NCBI RefSeq assembly: GCF_001425325.1
Contig: NZ_LMEH01000001.1
Location: forward strand, 605,898 to 669,897
Origin: Leifsonia sp. Root1293
Lineage (GTDB): Bacteria; Actinomycetota; Actinomycetes; Actinomycetales; Microbacteriaceae
Reading direction: 5' to 3'
DNA length: 64,000 bases
Shown here piece by piece: positions 1 to 9,108 of the stretch. The position numbers and the translations under genes are program-made. Below the pieces are notes generated by a model, which did not search any database, had not been told where the DNA came from, and saw only the letters and a list, made by a program, of their open reading frames with translations. The stretch's first letter is position 1; the number at the start of each line of letters is the position of its first letter.

Positions 1-1
1 T

Positions 2-2641
2 CTCGTGTACTCGCCCGGTGGCGAACTTCTCGACTCGGTGAGCACGGTCTTCCAGCAGGGCGATCTGCCGCAGAGCGGCGGGGGAAAGTACCGACCCGTG
101 CGCAACGTCGATCTGACGACCGGGGCGGTCGAGCTCTACGCCGACGTCGCATACAACGGGTTCATCCTCTACGAGGTCGGACGCGCGGTCTATCACGGCG
201 CCCGGTTGGCCACTGTCGACGACGAGGCCTACGGCCTGTTCTACGACTACCTCACACTGCTCGTCCTGGCCGGCGCGACCGACGACGCCGCCCTCGAGGC
301 CGAGGTGCGCGCCGCTCTCGGCCTCGCCTACGCCCGATTCACCGGCGGCGACGTCTCCGGGGCGCGGGCGGCGCTCGCCGAGCAGCTGGAGCAGCAGTCG
401 ACGAGCGACTTCGTGTACAGCGCCGTCGGTCACGGCCACCTCGACATGGCCTGGCTCTGGCCGTTGCGCGAGACCCGCCGCAAGGCTGCCCGGACCTACG
501 TGCGGGCGTTGAACAGCATCGACCGACGCGACGACTACATCTACGGCACCAGTCAGCCGCAGCAGATGGCGTGGACGAAGGAGCGGCATCCGCAGCTCTT
601 CGAACGGATGCGGACTGCCGTCGCGGCCGGGCGCCTGGAACTGCAGGGTTCGTTCTGGGTGGAACCCGATACGAACCTGCCGTCGGGGGAGTCGTTGGTG
701 CGCCAGGCGACAGTGGGCCGGCGTTTCCTGCAGGAGGAGTTCGGGTTGACCGACGAGCAGCTGCGCCTCTGCTGGCTTCCCGACACGTTCGGCTACAACG
801 GCAACCTTCCGCAGATCCTCCGAGGGGCCGGCATGGACTGGTTCCAGACGATCAAGCTGGCCTGGAACAAGGTCAACGACTTCCCGCACCGCACGTTCCA
901 CTGGCAGGGCATCGACGGATCGAGAGTGCTCGTGCACATGCCGCCGGAGGGCGACTACAACAGTCGCGGAGCCGCCGACAATCTGCTCACCGGGCTCGCG
1001 AAATATCCCGAACGTGCCCTGAACACCGCGCTGCTCGTCTACGGTTCCGGCGACGGCGGCGGCGGCCCCAACGAGATCCACCACGAGGTGACCCGGCGGG
1101 AGCAGAGCCTCCGCGGTCTGCCGAAGGTGGAGTACTCGTCTGCAGGGGCGTTCTTCCGTGAGCTGGAGAAGCGCGACGTTCCGCACACCCACGCCGGAGA
1201 GCTCTACCTGGAGACGCACCAGGGCACCTATACGACGCAGGCGCAGATCAAGCGGCACAACCGACTCGTTGAGCGCAAGCTGCACGAGGCGGAGGCCCTG
1301 GCCGTGATCGTCGGCGACGACAGCCGGCCGGTGCTCGCGGAGCACTGGCGCGAGGTGCTGCTGAACCAGTTCCACGACATCATCCCGGGCTCGTCGATCG
1401 AGCGGGTGAACCGCGAGGCGATCGCCACGTACGAGCGCATCGAGACCGCCCTCGACGTCTATGCCGATGAGCTGGTCGCCCGGCTCCCGGTTCAGGGCGA
1501 TGACCTCACCGCCCTGAACCTCACCGGTTTCCCGCGCGACGAGCATGTGAAGGTCGCCGGCTCCTGGCACCGGGCGGTGGTTCCGCCGTATGCGGCAGCC
1601 CCGCTCGCTCCCGCTGAGGAGGTCCCCGGACTGGGCTTCACCGCGGACACCCTGAGCAACGGCATCCTGACCCTTCGTTTCGACGAGACCGGAACGATCG
1701 TGTCGTGCCTCGATGCCACCGGTGCCGAGCACGCCGGCGACGGCCTCAATCGGTTGGTCGTTCACAAGGATCCGTACGTATGGCCGTTCAACGCCTGGGA
1801 CATCGATGCCGACTACGTGAACAAGGCGCCGCGCGTGCTGAAGGTCACGAGGGTCGAGAGCTTCGTCGACGGCGCCACGGCCGTGCGACGACAGCTCTAT
1901 CGCGGTCGCACCGTCACGGTGGAGCAGCGCGTGGTCCTCGAGGCCGGCAGCGACGTCGTGCGCTTCGAGACCATCGTCGAGTGGCAGGAGAGGCATCGGA
2001 TGCTGCGAGCCGAGTTCCGGCCATCCCACTACGGCGAATCCGTGAAGTGCGAGATCCAGTTCGGTCACATCGAGCGAGCGACGACCGAGCGCGACTCCGT
2101 CGAGAAGGCCCAGTTCGAGGTCTGCGCGCACAAGTGGATCGCGACCGAGGACGCCCGAGGCGGCTTCGCCCTGCTCAACGACAGCAAGTACGGGCATCGG
2201 GCCAAGAACGGTCTGCTCAGCCTCAACCTGCTGCGCGCTCCCACCTACCCCGACAAGACCGCCGATCGCGGCAGACACCGATTCACCTACGCCTTCTGTC
2301 CGTTCGAGAACGGCGACCTGGAGAAGGTCGTGCGCGAGGGCTACAGGTTGAACAACCCGCTGCGCATCACCGAGGGCATCCGACTGGACAGCGTCGCGAC
2401 CGTGGCAGACGCCGGAGTCGTCGTCGAGACCGTCAAGCGAGCGGACGAGGGCGATGGCGTCGTGCTGAGGCTCTACGAGAGCCTCGGTCGCGCCACCACG
2501 ACGGCGCTGGCGGTGAACGTCCCGCACGGCCGCATCCGCAGCACGGATCTCCTCGAGCGACCCATGGCCGATGCCGACCCGGGGAGGCTGGAATTCCGTC
2601 CGTTCGAGATCAAGACCCTGCTGCTGGAGCCCCCGCGATGA
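2..2641 (+). CDS. Alpha-mannosidase, glycoside hydrolase family 38 (5' end outside window)
   Basis: Hydrolyses terminal alpha-linked mannose from oligosaccharides or glycans by the retaining GH38 mechanism. No signal peptide can be judged because the reading frame is open to the window edge and the true start is upstream; the GTG at 5 is not a convincing start. Counting from that GTG, the zinc-binding HGHLDMAW motif (H145, D147) and the WLPDTFGY motif with the likely nucleophile D260 are both present, followed by the NQFHDIIPGSS motif and the long beta-sandwich C-terminus of the family. The TGA stop overlaps the ATG of the following GPH transporter (ATGA), so the two are translationally coupled and probably handle uptake and cleavage of the same mannoside. 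The exact substrate is unknown. Confidence 0.9.
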   Translation, partial: LVYSPGGELLDSVSTVFQQGDLPQSGGGKYRPVRNVDLTTGAVELYADVAYNGFILYEVGRAVYHGARLATVDDEAYGLFYDYLTLLVLAGATDDAALEAEVRAALGLAYARFTGGDVSGARAALAEQLEQQSTSDFVYSAVGHGHLDMAWLWPLRETRRKAARTYVRALNSIDRRDDYIYGTSQPQQMAWTKERHPQLFERMRTAVAAGRLELQGSFWVEPDTNLPSGESLVRQATVGRRFLQEEFGLTDEQLRLCWLPDTFGYNGNLPQILRGAGMDWFQTIKLAWNKVNDFPHRTFHWQGIDGSRVLVHMPPEGDYNSRGAADNLLTGLAKYPERALNTALLVYGSGDGGGGPNEIHHEVTRREQSLRGLPKVEYSSAGAFFRELEKRDVPHTHAGELYLETHQGTYTTQAQIKRHNRLVERKLHEAEALAVIVGDDSRPVLAEHWREVLLNQFHDIIPGSSIERVNREAIATYERIETALDVYADELVARLPVQGDDLTALNLTGFPRDEHVKVAGSWHRAVVPPYAAAPLAPAEEVPGLGFTADTLSNGILTLRFDETGTIVSCLDATGAEHAGDGLNRLVVHKDPYVWPFNAWDIDADYVNKAPRVLKVTRVESFVDGATAVRRQLYRGRTVTVEQRVVLEAGSDVVRFETIVEWQERHRMLRAEFRPSHYGESVKCEIQFGHIERATTERDSVEKAQFEVCAHKWIATEDARGGFALLNDSKYGHRAKNGLLSLNLLRAPTYPDKTADRGRHRFTYAFCPFENGDLEKVVREGYRLNNPLRITEGIRLDSVATVADAGVVVETVKRADEGDGVVLRLYESLGRATTTALAVNVPHGRIRSTDLLERPMADADPGRLEFRPFEIKTLLLEPPR

Positions 2642-3990
2642 CAGTCACCGCAGACCAGACGGCCAGGCCACCGGCGATTCCACTGCGCGTTCAGAGTCTC
2701 GCCGTCGTCACGGCCGGCTTCGGCCAGAACATCGTGCTGACGACGGTGTCGACGTTCATCCTCGTCTACCTGCTGCAGTACGCCGGCATCAGCACGGCCG
2801 GCCTCGCCGTGGTCACCATCATCATCACAGTGTCGAAGATCATCGACGCGATCCTCGATCCCGTCATGGGCAGCATCATCGACATGACGAGCAGCCGGTG
2901 GGGCAAGCTGCGGCCGTACATCCTGTTCTCCGCCGCACCCGTCGCCCTGCTCTCGGGGTTGCTGTTCACCATTCCCGACGTCGCCGAGCCGCTGAAGCTG
3001 GTCTACTTCGGGATCTGCTACATGCTGTGGAGCCTGGCGTACACGGTCTGCGACGTGCCCTTCTGGGGACTCATCGGGTCGGCCTTCACCGATCCGACAG
3101 CGCGCACCCGGGTCATCGGCATGGTGCGGGCGTTCGGAGCCATCGCGCTCGGACTGGCCACGCTGGGCATGCCCTGGGTCGCCCGCCTGTTCAGCTTCGG
3201 ACCGGACACCACGAGCGCCGGCTGGTCGCTCGCCGTGTTCAGCACCTCGATCCTCGGCATGGGGGTGTTCCTGCTCGCCTTCTTCTTCACCAGGGAACGC
3301 CAGACGACCGCCGCGGCCACCGGGCTCACCATGCGCCAACTGCTGTCGACCCTGGTGCACAACACACCGCTGCTCATGGTGCTGCTGGGCTCGGTACTGG
3401 GCTTCGGGCGTTTCATCGTGCAGGCCGGAGGCGCCGTGTTCGTGGTCATCGCCTACGGCGACGAGGGCACCTTCACCCTCGTCGGCGCAGCGATCATCCT
3501 CGGCATGGTGATCTCGTCGTTCACGACACCGCTGCTGCTGCGCGCCATGTCAGCTCGAACTCTCATCGTGACCAGCACCGTGATCGCAGCCTGCCTGTAC
3601 ACGGGCATGTACTTCGTCGGGTTCGCGAACATCGTCGCCATCCTGGTGTTCATCTTCCTCACCGGACTCACCCTCGGCATCTTCCTCGTGACCCAGGCGA
3701 CCATGATCGCCGACTCGGTCGACGATGCCGAGCGTCGCCTGGGGGTGCGCAATGAGGGCATCTCCTTCGCCGGGCTGACGTTCGCCTCCAAGATCATGAA
3801 CGCTCTCGCGGTTCTCGTCTTCGGGGTCTTCGTCGTTGCCGCCGGCTATGAGGCCGGCGTCGATGTCACGGCTTCGATGCAGAACACCGTCTTCGTCGCG
3901 ATCACCCTGATTCCGGCCGCGAGCTGCCTCGTCTCGGTGATCCCGTTCCTGTTCTACAGGGTGGGAGCGCCTGCCGTCCTCGAGCGATGA
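2638..3990 (+). CDS. MFS transporter of the GPH (glycoside-pentoside-hexuronide:cation symporter) family
   Basis: Predicted 450-residue inner-membrane sugar:cation symporter with about 12 hydrophobic segments. The GPH signature is visible near residues 72-95: DPVMGSIID, then a basic loop ending in WGKLRPYILF, and the central loop carries TRERQTTAAA. The ATG at 2638 overlaps the mannosidase stop by 4 bp, which fixes the start and implies co-expression. By context the likely cargo is an alpha-mannoside or mannose-containing disaccharide cleaved by the cytoplasmic GH38 enzyme; this is inference, because GPH specificity cannot be read from sequence. No local regulator is present in the window, so a regulator and other catabolic genes may lie upstream of it. 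Confidence 0.88.
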   Translation: MTVTADQTARPPAIPLRVQSLAVVTAGFGQNIVLTTVSTFILVYLLQYAGISTAGLAVVTIIITVSKIIDAILDPVMGSIIDMTSSRWGKLRPYILFSAAPVALLSGLLFTIPDVAEPLKLVYFGICYMLWSLAYTVCDVPFWGLIGSAFTDPTARTRVIGMVRAFGAIALGLATLGMPWVARLFSFGPDTTSAGWSLAVFSTSILGMGVFLLAFFFTRERQTTAAATGLTMRQLLSTLVHNTPLLMVLLGSVLGFGRFIVQAGGAVFVVIAYGDEGTFTLVGAAIILGMVISSFTTPLLLRAMSARTLIVTSTVIAACLYTGMYFVGFANIVAILVFIFLTGLTLGIFLVTQATMIADSVDDAERRLGVRNEGISFAGLTFASKIMNALAVLVFGVFVVAAGYEAGVDVTASMQNTVFVAITLIPAASCLVSVIPFLFYRVGAPAVLER

Positions 3991-3994
3991 GCTG

Positions 3995-5929
3995 TCACGG
4001 CGCCCGCATCAGGTAGTCGTCGAGCGACAGCACCACCGGGGCGTTCGTGGCCGAGCTGGACACGTAGGTACTCACTCCGGTCGACCCGGCCGCCTGCAGC
4101 GGTCCTGTCGCGTCAGTGATCGACCGGTGCCACACTGCGGGCTCCGGCGTGCCCGACTTCCAGATCCTCGCCTGAACCGTCGTGGGGGAGGTTCCGGTGA
4201 CCTGCATCCGCACGAGCAGTTGGTCGCCGGCTGAATACGAGAGCCCGGGAACGAGGACCGCAGCCTGGATCGTGGCGCCCGCACCGACGGGGTTCTCGCG
4301 TGACAGGGCGAGAGTGACCTGACCGGTCGACTTGATGATGGCCTGCGCTTTGTACGAACCGGCGCCGGGGACCCTGCGACCCGTCGTCACGATGTAGATC
4401 CCACCGCCGGTCGGCGGCTTGTCCGCCGAGATCCGGTACTGGAGGTCGGTCGTCGTCGATGCGGGCGATGGGAGGTTGGCGTCGAGCGTGCCGCCGGCCT
4501 TGGCATGGCGGATGAAGCCGACGCCTGCCGCGACCTGGAATGCCGTCGACGTGCCGGTGGTCGACCAGGCACCGCCCGTGTCGGCCGTTCCGAAGCCGGT
4601 CGTGACGGTGCGGGAGAAGGCGTCGGAGGCGTAGACCGTCGGCCCCCCGGGCACGCTGACCGTGACGGGATGCGTGACGGTGCCGACGGCACCGTCGTCA
4701 TCCGTCACGGTCAGGGCGACTGTGTACGTGCCGGAGACGGCGTAGCTGTGCGTCGCGATGGTCCCGGTGCCTGGCGTGCCGTCGCCGAAGTTCCAGGCGC
4801 TGCTCGCGATCGTTCCGTCGGAGTCCGACGATGCGGAGGCATCCGCCGTGCAGGTCAGATCGGTGCAGGCCGTCGTGAACGAGGCCACGGGCGGTTCGTT
4901 GGGAGTGGACGTGCCCTGACGGATCACGAACGCGTCGGTGTAGGTGCCGCCGGCGGTGGGCTGGAAACCGGCGCTCAGGCTGGTCGCGTCGGCAGTGACG
5001 AGCAGCGACCCCCAGCTGGGCGATGAGTTGAGGCCGGAGGATGCCGCGAAGTACTGCGCCTCGGAATCGGAGGCGGTGACGTTCCTCAACGGAGTGCCGC
5101 CGGTGCCAACAGTGGCGAACACGGTTCCGGCACCGCGGGCGAGGTCGTCGTCGGCGTCGACGACGCAGGCCGCGGTGAACGTCCCGGGCACGATGGCCGC
5201 GCATCCGGCACGCTGGGCCAACTGCTTGGTGCGCGAATACAGATGCTCGTGACCGCTGAGTACGAGGTCGACCCGCTTGCTGACCAGGAGGTTCGTGAGG
5301 TCAGCCGTGTCGCAGGAGTACTGCCCGACCGACAGGCACGGCTTGTGCGTGCTGACTACCACCCACGGGATGCCGGCCGCTCGAGCGCTGTCGATGGCCG
5401 CCGCTGTCCAGAGGTAGCGAGCCGTCCCGGCGGAGTACGACCACAGCCCGTCGGGGTAGGTCAGGCCGGCCGAGACCTGGATGAACCGCACGAGGGGATC
5501 CCGTTGCGGAACGTCGACGTAGTACTGGCGTCCATAGGTGCCGACGGCTCCGGGCAACTGGTTCGGCAGACAGGCCGAGAAGTTGTCGATGTTGCCGTTG
5601 AGGCCGTTGCTCTCGTGATTGCCCGCGACCAGCTCGAAGGGGAACCCAGCACCCGTCCTGGCGGTCACGTAGTCGCACCACACCTGTTCGGGATCGCTCG
5701 TGTAGGCGAGGTCGCCGAGCGCCAGGTGCAGATCGGGTCCGATGGTCTTGATCTGGTTCAGCACGGCGGATGTCTGGGTCGTCGAGTTGAAGTCGCCGGA
5801 CGCGGTGAATGTCACCGCACCGGCTGTGGTCGGCGTGATCGCGGTCGGCTGCACTCCGCCGGCGACCAGCAGGCCCGCCGCCAGGGTGGCACCGACGAAA
5901 CCCGCGGTGAACGATCTTGCTGCACTCAT
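3995..5929 (-). CDS. Secreted purple-acid-phosphatase-like metallophosphoesterase with PKD domain
   Basis: A 644-residue exported protein. The chosen ATG at 5929 has AGGAG just upstream and begins a clear signal peptide (basic start, hydrophobic stretch to about residue 38); a longer ORF upstream lacks these signs. The metallophosphoesterase domain (about 38-335) shows GDF (D46), GDLAY (D73, Y76), GNHE (N104-H105), VVSTHKP (H195) and GHEHLY (H227, H229), the order of motifs in PAP-like enzymes. In the first motif the residue after GDF is Asn instead of the usual Gly. A PKD fold follows (about 345-428, with WNFGDG and GTYTVALTVTD), then a 200-residue beta-rich domain common in actinobacterial exoproteins. 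It is a likely extracellular phosphoesterase with carbohydrate or surface-binding appendages; substrate unknown. The stop lies 4 bp from that of the convergent symporter gene. Confidence 0.85.
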   Translation of the reverse strand: MSAARSFTAGFVGATLAAGLLVAGGVQPTAITPTTAGAVTFTASGDFNSTTQTSAVLNQIKTIGPDLHLALGDLAYTSDPEQVWCDYVTARTGAGFPFELVAGNHESNGLNGNIDNFSACLPNQLPGAVGTYGRQYYVDVPQRDPLVRFIQVSAGLTYPDGLWSYSAGTARYLWTAAAIDSARAAGIPWVVVSTHKPCLSVGQYSCDTADLTNLLVSKRVDLVLSGHEHLYSRTKQLAQRAGCAAIVPGTFTAACVVDADDDLARGAGTVFATVGTGGTPLRNVTASDSEAQYFAASSGLNSSPSWGSLLVTADATSLSAGFQPTAGGTYTDAFVIRQGTSTPNEPPVASFTTACTDLTCTADASASSDSDGTIASSAWNFGDGTPGTGTIATHSYAVSGTYTVALTVTDDDGAVGTVTHPVTVSVPGGPTVYASDAFSRTVTTGFGTADTGGAWSTTGTSTAFQVAAGVGFIRHAKAGGTLDANLPSPASTTTDLQYRISADKPPTGGGIYIVTTGRRVPGAGSYKAQAIIKSTGQVTLALSRENPVGAGATIQAAVLVPGLSYSAGDQLLVRMQVTGTSPTTVQARIWKSGTPEPAVWHRSITDATGPLQAAGSTGVSTYVSSSATNAPVVLSLDDYLMRAP

Positions 5930-6236
5930 GCGATGCTCCTTGCACGTCGGGAAGAATTCGTGGCAAGGCGACTGCGCGCCGATCGACGGTGATCGGCATC
6001 TCGGGCGTCTTGCCTGCAGGATAGCCCTCCTCGCGGACCGGCGACAGGGTGAACCGGTCCGGAGGCGTCCGCCGACTCCGGCAGATGGTCGGTCGGCCCT
6101 GATGTTGAGTGGACGTTTCGGCTCGGTGAACATCGCATGCAGAACCCGTCTCCGCCCCTTGTCGCGAAGCGCGGTGGGCGCGCAGACTGGCGCAGGACCT
6201 GAAGATCCGAACCGGATTCGCATTGCGGGGGACCCC
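5930..6236. other. Divergent intergenic region with two inverted repeats
   Basis: This 307-bp gap separates the two secreted-protein genes. It holds GCCGATC at 5978-5984 facing GATCGGC at 5991-5997 (7-bp arms, 6-bp spacer), about 50 bp before the phosphoesterase start, and GGACCGG at 6035-6041 facing CCGGTCC at 6054-6060. A weak plus-strand promoter may be TTGAGT (6105-6110) with GAACAT 17 bp later. The phosphoesterase RBS (AGGAG on the minus strand) is at about 5934-5938, and a GGGGG tract precedes the plus-strand ATG at 6237. No ORF here looks coding. The repeats could be operators, but that is only a guess. Confidence 0.4.
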
Positions 6237-7397
6237 ATGAAGTTCCGTTCACGACTGGTCGCTGCGGGGATCGCGACAGCCACGATGGTCGCAGTCTCGC
6301 TCGCCACGGCCGCACCGGCGCAGGCAGTGCCACCGACTGTGCCGGCGATCGAGCTGCCGGTCGGCGCAGGAGGGGACTCGAGCTACCTCAGCGAGTACGG
6401 CGCGCAGAGCCCCTCCTCGAAGGTGATCCCGATCGGGTCGGCCACATCGTCGTTGGAGATCAGCCCGCCCTTCGATCCCCTCTACGAACTCGCCTGCACA
6501 CTCGCGGATGCCACGGGCGCCGTGGTCGCCGAGCGTTACTGGGGCGAGGACGAGGTGGGGCAGTCACCGCCGTTCGTGATGACCGTCCCGTCGGGATCGG
6601 TCTCTCTATCCGGCGGGCCGTACGTCGCCGAATGCTCCTCCCAGTCGGAGAGCACGTCTCGAGTGCGGTGGACGATGACAGCGGCTGCCGATGCACCGGC
6701 GACAGTCGTGTTGAGGCACGATCCGCAGACCTACGTCCGACTCACCGAGTACGAGCCGCTCGACGGTGGCTCGTATGCCACCGACACCCCGGTCGCCCTC
6801 GGCGAGCGGTTGCGCATCCGGGGAGCGGCCAACGCCTGGTTCCCTGCCGGCTCCCGCTACGAGGTCGTCACCGAGATCAGCACCGGAGGCGGGACTGCGG
6901 CTGGCCCCGCGGCAGATGTCGCCATCACGGCGGCGGGCGACGTGGTCGGCCTGACCATCCCGGTGGGCATCCCTGCAGAGCCCGGGGAGTCGATCGGCCT
7001 CTCGGTGCAGGTGACCTCCACCATCCCGGGAACGTCGACGACGCCGGAACAGGTGCTTCAGCGACGGTGGCAGACGCGGCTGGCCGTCGTCGAGAAGGCC
7101 ACGACTCAGACCGCGCTGCGCCTCGACCGCACCCTGGCACTGTCCGGACGGACGACTGTCCGCGCACTCGTCTCCGTCTTCGCGCCGGACGGCCAGCCCA
7201 TCACCGGCACCGTGACGGTCTTCGTCGATGGGAAGGCGAGCGGCGAGGTGCAGGTCACGGGGGCCGGGTCCGCTTCGGGCGTGGTGAGGCTTCCCGGGCT
7301 GAAACGGGGACTGCACAGTGTGGTCGCCGTGATGGGAGGCACGGACAGCTCGCGCGGCTCCACCAGTCCCAGCCGCTTGGTTCGTGTCCTCCTCTGA
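6237..7397 (+). CDS. Secreted protein of unknown function with C-terminal Ig-like domain
   Basis: A 386-residue protein starting at the ATG at 6237, behind a GGGGG-rich RBS. It opens with a textbook signal peptide (MKFRSRLVAAG, hydrophobic core, cleavage likely after APAQA near residue 30). No lipobox cysteine and no C-terminal sorting signal are visible, so it is probably released. The middle part (about 35-280) is beta-rich with few recognisable motifs. The last 100 residues (TVTVFVDGKASGEVQV, then GLHSVVAVMGG) look like the bacterial Ig-like fold found in actinobacterial surface proteins. I do not recognise a catalytic motif. It is transcribed divergently from the phosphoesterase gene and is flanked on the other side by a convergent lipid kinase gene. 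Confidence 0.75.
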   Translation: MKFRSRLVAAGIATATMVAVSLATAAPAQAVPPTVPAIELPVGAGGDSSYLSEYGAQSPSSKVIPIGSATSSLEISPPFDPLYELACTLADATGAVVAERYWGEDEVGQSPPFVMTVPSGSVSLSGGPYVAECSSQSESTSRVRWTMTAAADAPATVVLRHDPQTYVRLTEYEPLDGGSYATDTPVALGERLRIRGAANAWFPAGSRYEVVTEISTGGGTAAGPAADVAITAAGDVVGLTIPVGIPAEPGESIGLSVQVTSTIPGTSTTPEQVLQRRWQTRLAVVEKATTQTALRLDRTLALSGRTTVRALVSVFAPDGQPITGTVTVFVDGKASGEVQVTGAGSASGVVRLPGLKRGLHSVVAVMGGTDSSRGSTSPSRLVRVLL

Positions 7398-7404
7398 CGT
7401 GCTG

Positions 7405-9018
7405 TCAGCGGGTGTTCGAACCGGGGTGAGTCGTCGGTTGCGGGCTGTACACGGTGACGGCGTCAGGAATGAGGCGCATCGACACGGTGTAGCGCCCGTC
7501 TGCCGCTGCAGCGGCATCCGTCGCCTCGCCGTCATGGGCATAGCCGAGTGCGGTGGGCTCGCCGTGCACCTCCACCTCGAGCTCCCGGGTCGTGTAGGCG
7601 GCGATGGAGCGGCGCGGCGACCACAGCGACAGCGCGTGCAGCACGCTGTCGGAGCGACGCCCGAGGATGAGGGCGGCCGCTCCACGGGTACGTGCCCTGG
7701 ATCCGGCGCGGAGCACGCGCACGTCGAGAACTCCGTCGTCCACTCCACTGCGTCGAAGGGGTGCGGCGGAACCTGAGGGGTCGTAGCGGTCGATGCCGAC
7801 GAAGAGCGACCAGGCGCGACCGCGCTCGCCGCGGGCCGAGAGCTCGACGGGTTCGGTCGAGCTCAGGATGCCGACGGCCGAGGCGAGGGTGGCGAGAGGC
7901 TTTCCGATCGCCTTCTGGATCTTCTCGCGCCGTTGCACGAACTCCGGGTAGAGGCCGATCGACATGGTGTTCAGAACGGTGACAGGCGCAGCGTCGGCCA
8001 CCCGCAACTCCCCGACGTCGACGCGCAGCCCGGTGCCCGTGGCGAGCGCGTCGAGTGCCGCATCGGGAGTGAGCGCGCCGATCGCCTTGGCGAAGTGGTT
8101 GAAGGTGCCGCCGGGGATCACCAGCAACGGCAGCCCGGCCTCCCGAGCGACGTGGGCGACGCAGGCGACCGTCCCGTCGCCTCCTGAGATGCTGAGCACG
8201 CGGGGAGGGGCGTCCGACTCCAGCGTCGAGCGGAGAAGGGTGGCCACATCCTCTCCTTCTGAGAGCCTGTGCACCGCGGCGGCAGGCAGGCGCCGCCGGA
8301 GCAGACGGAGGATGTGTTCCCCCTCGCCCGGCTGTCCGGAGCCCGGATTGACGATCACGAACACGCCGGCGCCGTCGGTCGACGCCGGGAGGTCGTCGCG
8401 CACGGCATGCGACGCCCCCACGGGCCCCGGCCTGTTCCGGGGATGCGCCGGCACCAGGAGTGCGCCCGCGGAAGCGACCCCGAGTCCGATGCCGACGCCT
8501 CCGACGACATCCGACAGCCAGTGCGCCCCCGTGTGCAGGCGGGAGTACGCCACCGCTCCGGCGAGCGGTGCGACGACGGCTCCGGCGATGGGCGACTGGA
8601 TGGCCACGCCGGCCGCGAAGGCTGCGGCGCTCGCCGAGTGGCCGGACGGGAATGAACCCGACGTGGGAGTGGTCCGCAGGCGTCGACCATGGGGGACGGC
8701 GTCGATGACCGGTCTGGCCCCGCCGAACAGCTGCTTGCCGACGAGGTTGGCCGTCGCGCTGGCGACCAGGAGAGACAGCACCCCGCGGACGGCTGCCCGC
8801 CGGTCGCCGAGCAGGGCGAGCACCCCGGCGATGGCGAACCACAGCACGCCGCGGTTCGCAGCGCTCGAGACGGCGACGTAGACGGTGTCGACCCCGCGCA
8901 TCGTGTGGCGTGCGTTGATGCGCGCGGCCGTGGCCTGGTCGAGGCGCCGCACCCAGGGCGGTAGCACCCGGGCCCGGCGAAGCGCGTCGATCGGGTGTCG
9001 CAGGTTCCACCAGGCCAT
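7405..9018 (-). CDS. PAP2 phosphatase / diacylglycerol-kinase-type lipid kinase fusion protein
   Basis: A 537-residue bifunctional-looking membrane protein. The N-terminal half is a PAP2 acid phosphatase: KQLFGGARP (K95-P103), PSGH (124-127) and the SRLHTGAHWLSD motif (R160, H166, D170), interleaved with hydrophobic segments. The C-terminal half (about 217-530) is a diacylglycerol/sphingosine kinase-like catalytic domain with VNPGSG, SGGDGT (279-283) and PGGTFNHFAK (302-311). Such fusions are known in actinobacteria and are thought to act in membrane lipid turnover; which lipid is dephosphorylated or phosphorylated here cannot be read off. The stop is 8 bp from the end of the convergent secreted-protein gene. 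The ATG at 9018 gives the complete first PAP2 helix. Confidence 0.9.
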   Translation of the reverse strand: MAWWNLRHPIDALRRARVLPPWVRRLDQATAARINARHTMRGVDTVYVAVSSAANRGVLWFAIAGVLALLGDRRAAVRGVLSLLVASATANLVGKQLFGGARPVIDAVPHGRRLRTTPTSGSFPSGHSASAAAFAAGVAIQSPIAGAVVAPLAGAVAYSRLHTGAHWLSDVVGGVGIGLGVASAGALLVPAHPRNRPGPVGASHAVRDDLPASTDGAGVFVIVNPGSGQPGEGEHILRLLRRRLPAAAVHRLSEGEDVATLLRSTLESDAPPRVLSISGGDGTVACVAHVAREAGLPLLVIPGGTFNHFAKAIGALTPDAALDALATGTGLRVDVGELRVADAAPVTVLNTMSIGLYPEFVQRREKIQKAIGKPLATLASAVGILSSTEPVELSARGERGRAWSLFVGIDRYDPSGSAAPLRRSGVDDGVLDVRVLRAGSRARTRGAAALILGRRSDSVLHALSLWSPRRSIAAYTTRELEVEVHGEPTALGYAHDGEATDAAAAADGRYTVSMRLIPDAVTVYSPQPTTHPGSNTR

Positions 9019-9065
9019 GACGGCAGCCTAGGCGAGCGGCGTCGGGAGCGTTTCGCGGCCCCTTC

Positions 9066-9099
9066 TATGATTGAGAGGTTCTACAACGTACAAAGGGAG
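9066..9099 (+). promoter_or_regulatory. Candidate -10 element and RBS of thrS
   Basis: TATGAT at 9066-9071 matches a sigma70-type -10; no convincing -35 lies 17 bp upstream. A short leader follows, with an AAGGGAG ribosome-binding site at about 9093-9099 before the GTG at 9109. There is no room for a T-box leader. Confidence 0.45.
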
Positions 9100-9108
9100 T
9101 AAACGACA

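Noticed and set aside
1705-2637. Open frame joining the mannosidase region to the symporter frame
   Set aside because: The upstream part is arginine-rich out-of-frame translation of the mannosidase gene; the ATG at 2638 with the stop overlap is the natural start.
9019-9108. Possible T-box leader before thrS
   Set aside because: The gap is 90 bp and lacks a specifier stem and the T-box sequence.
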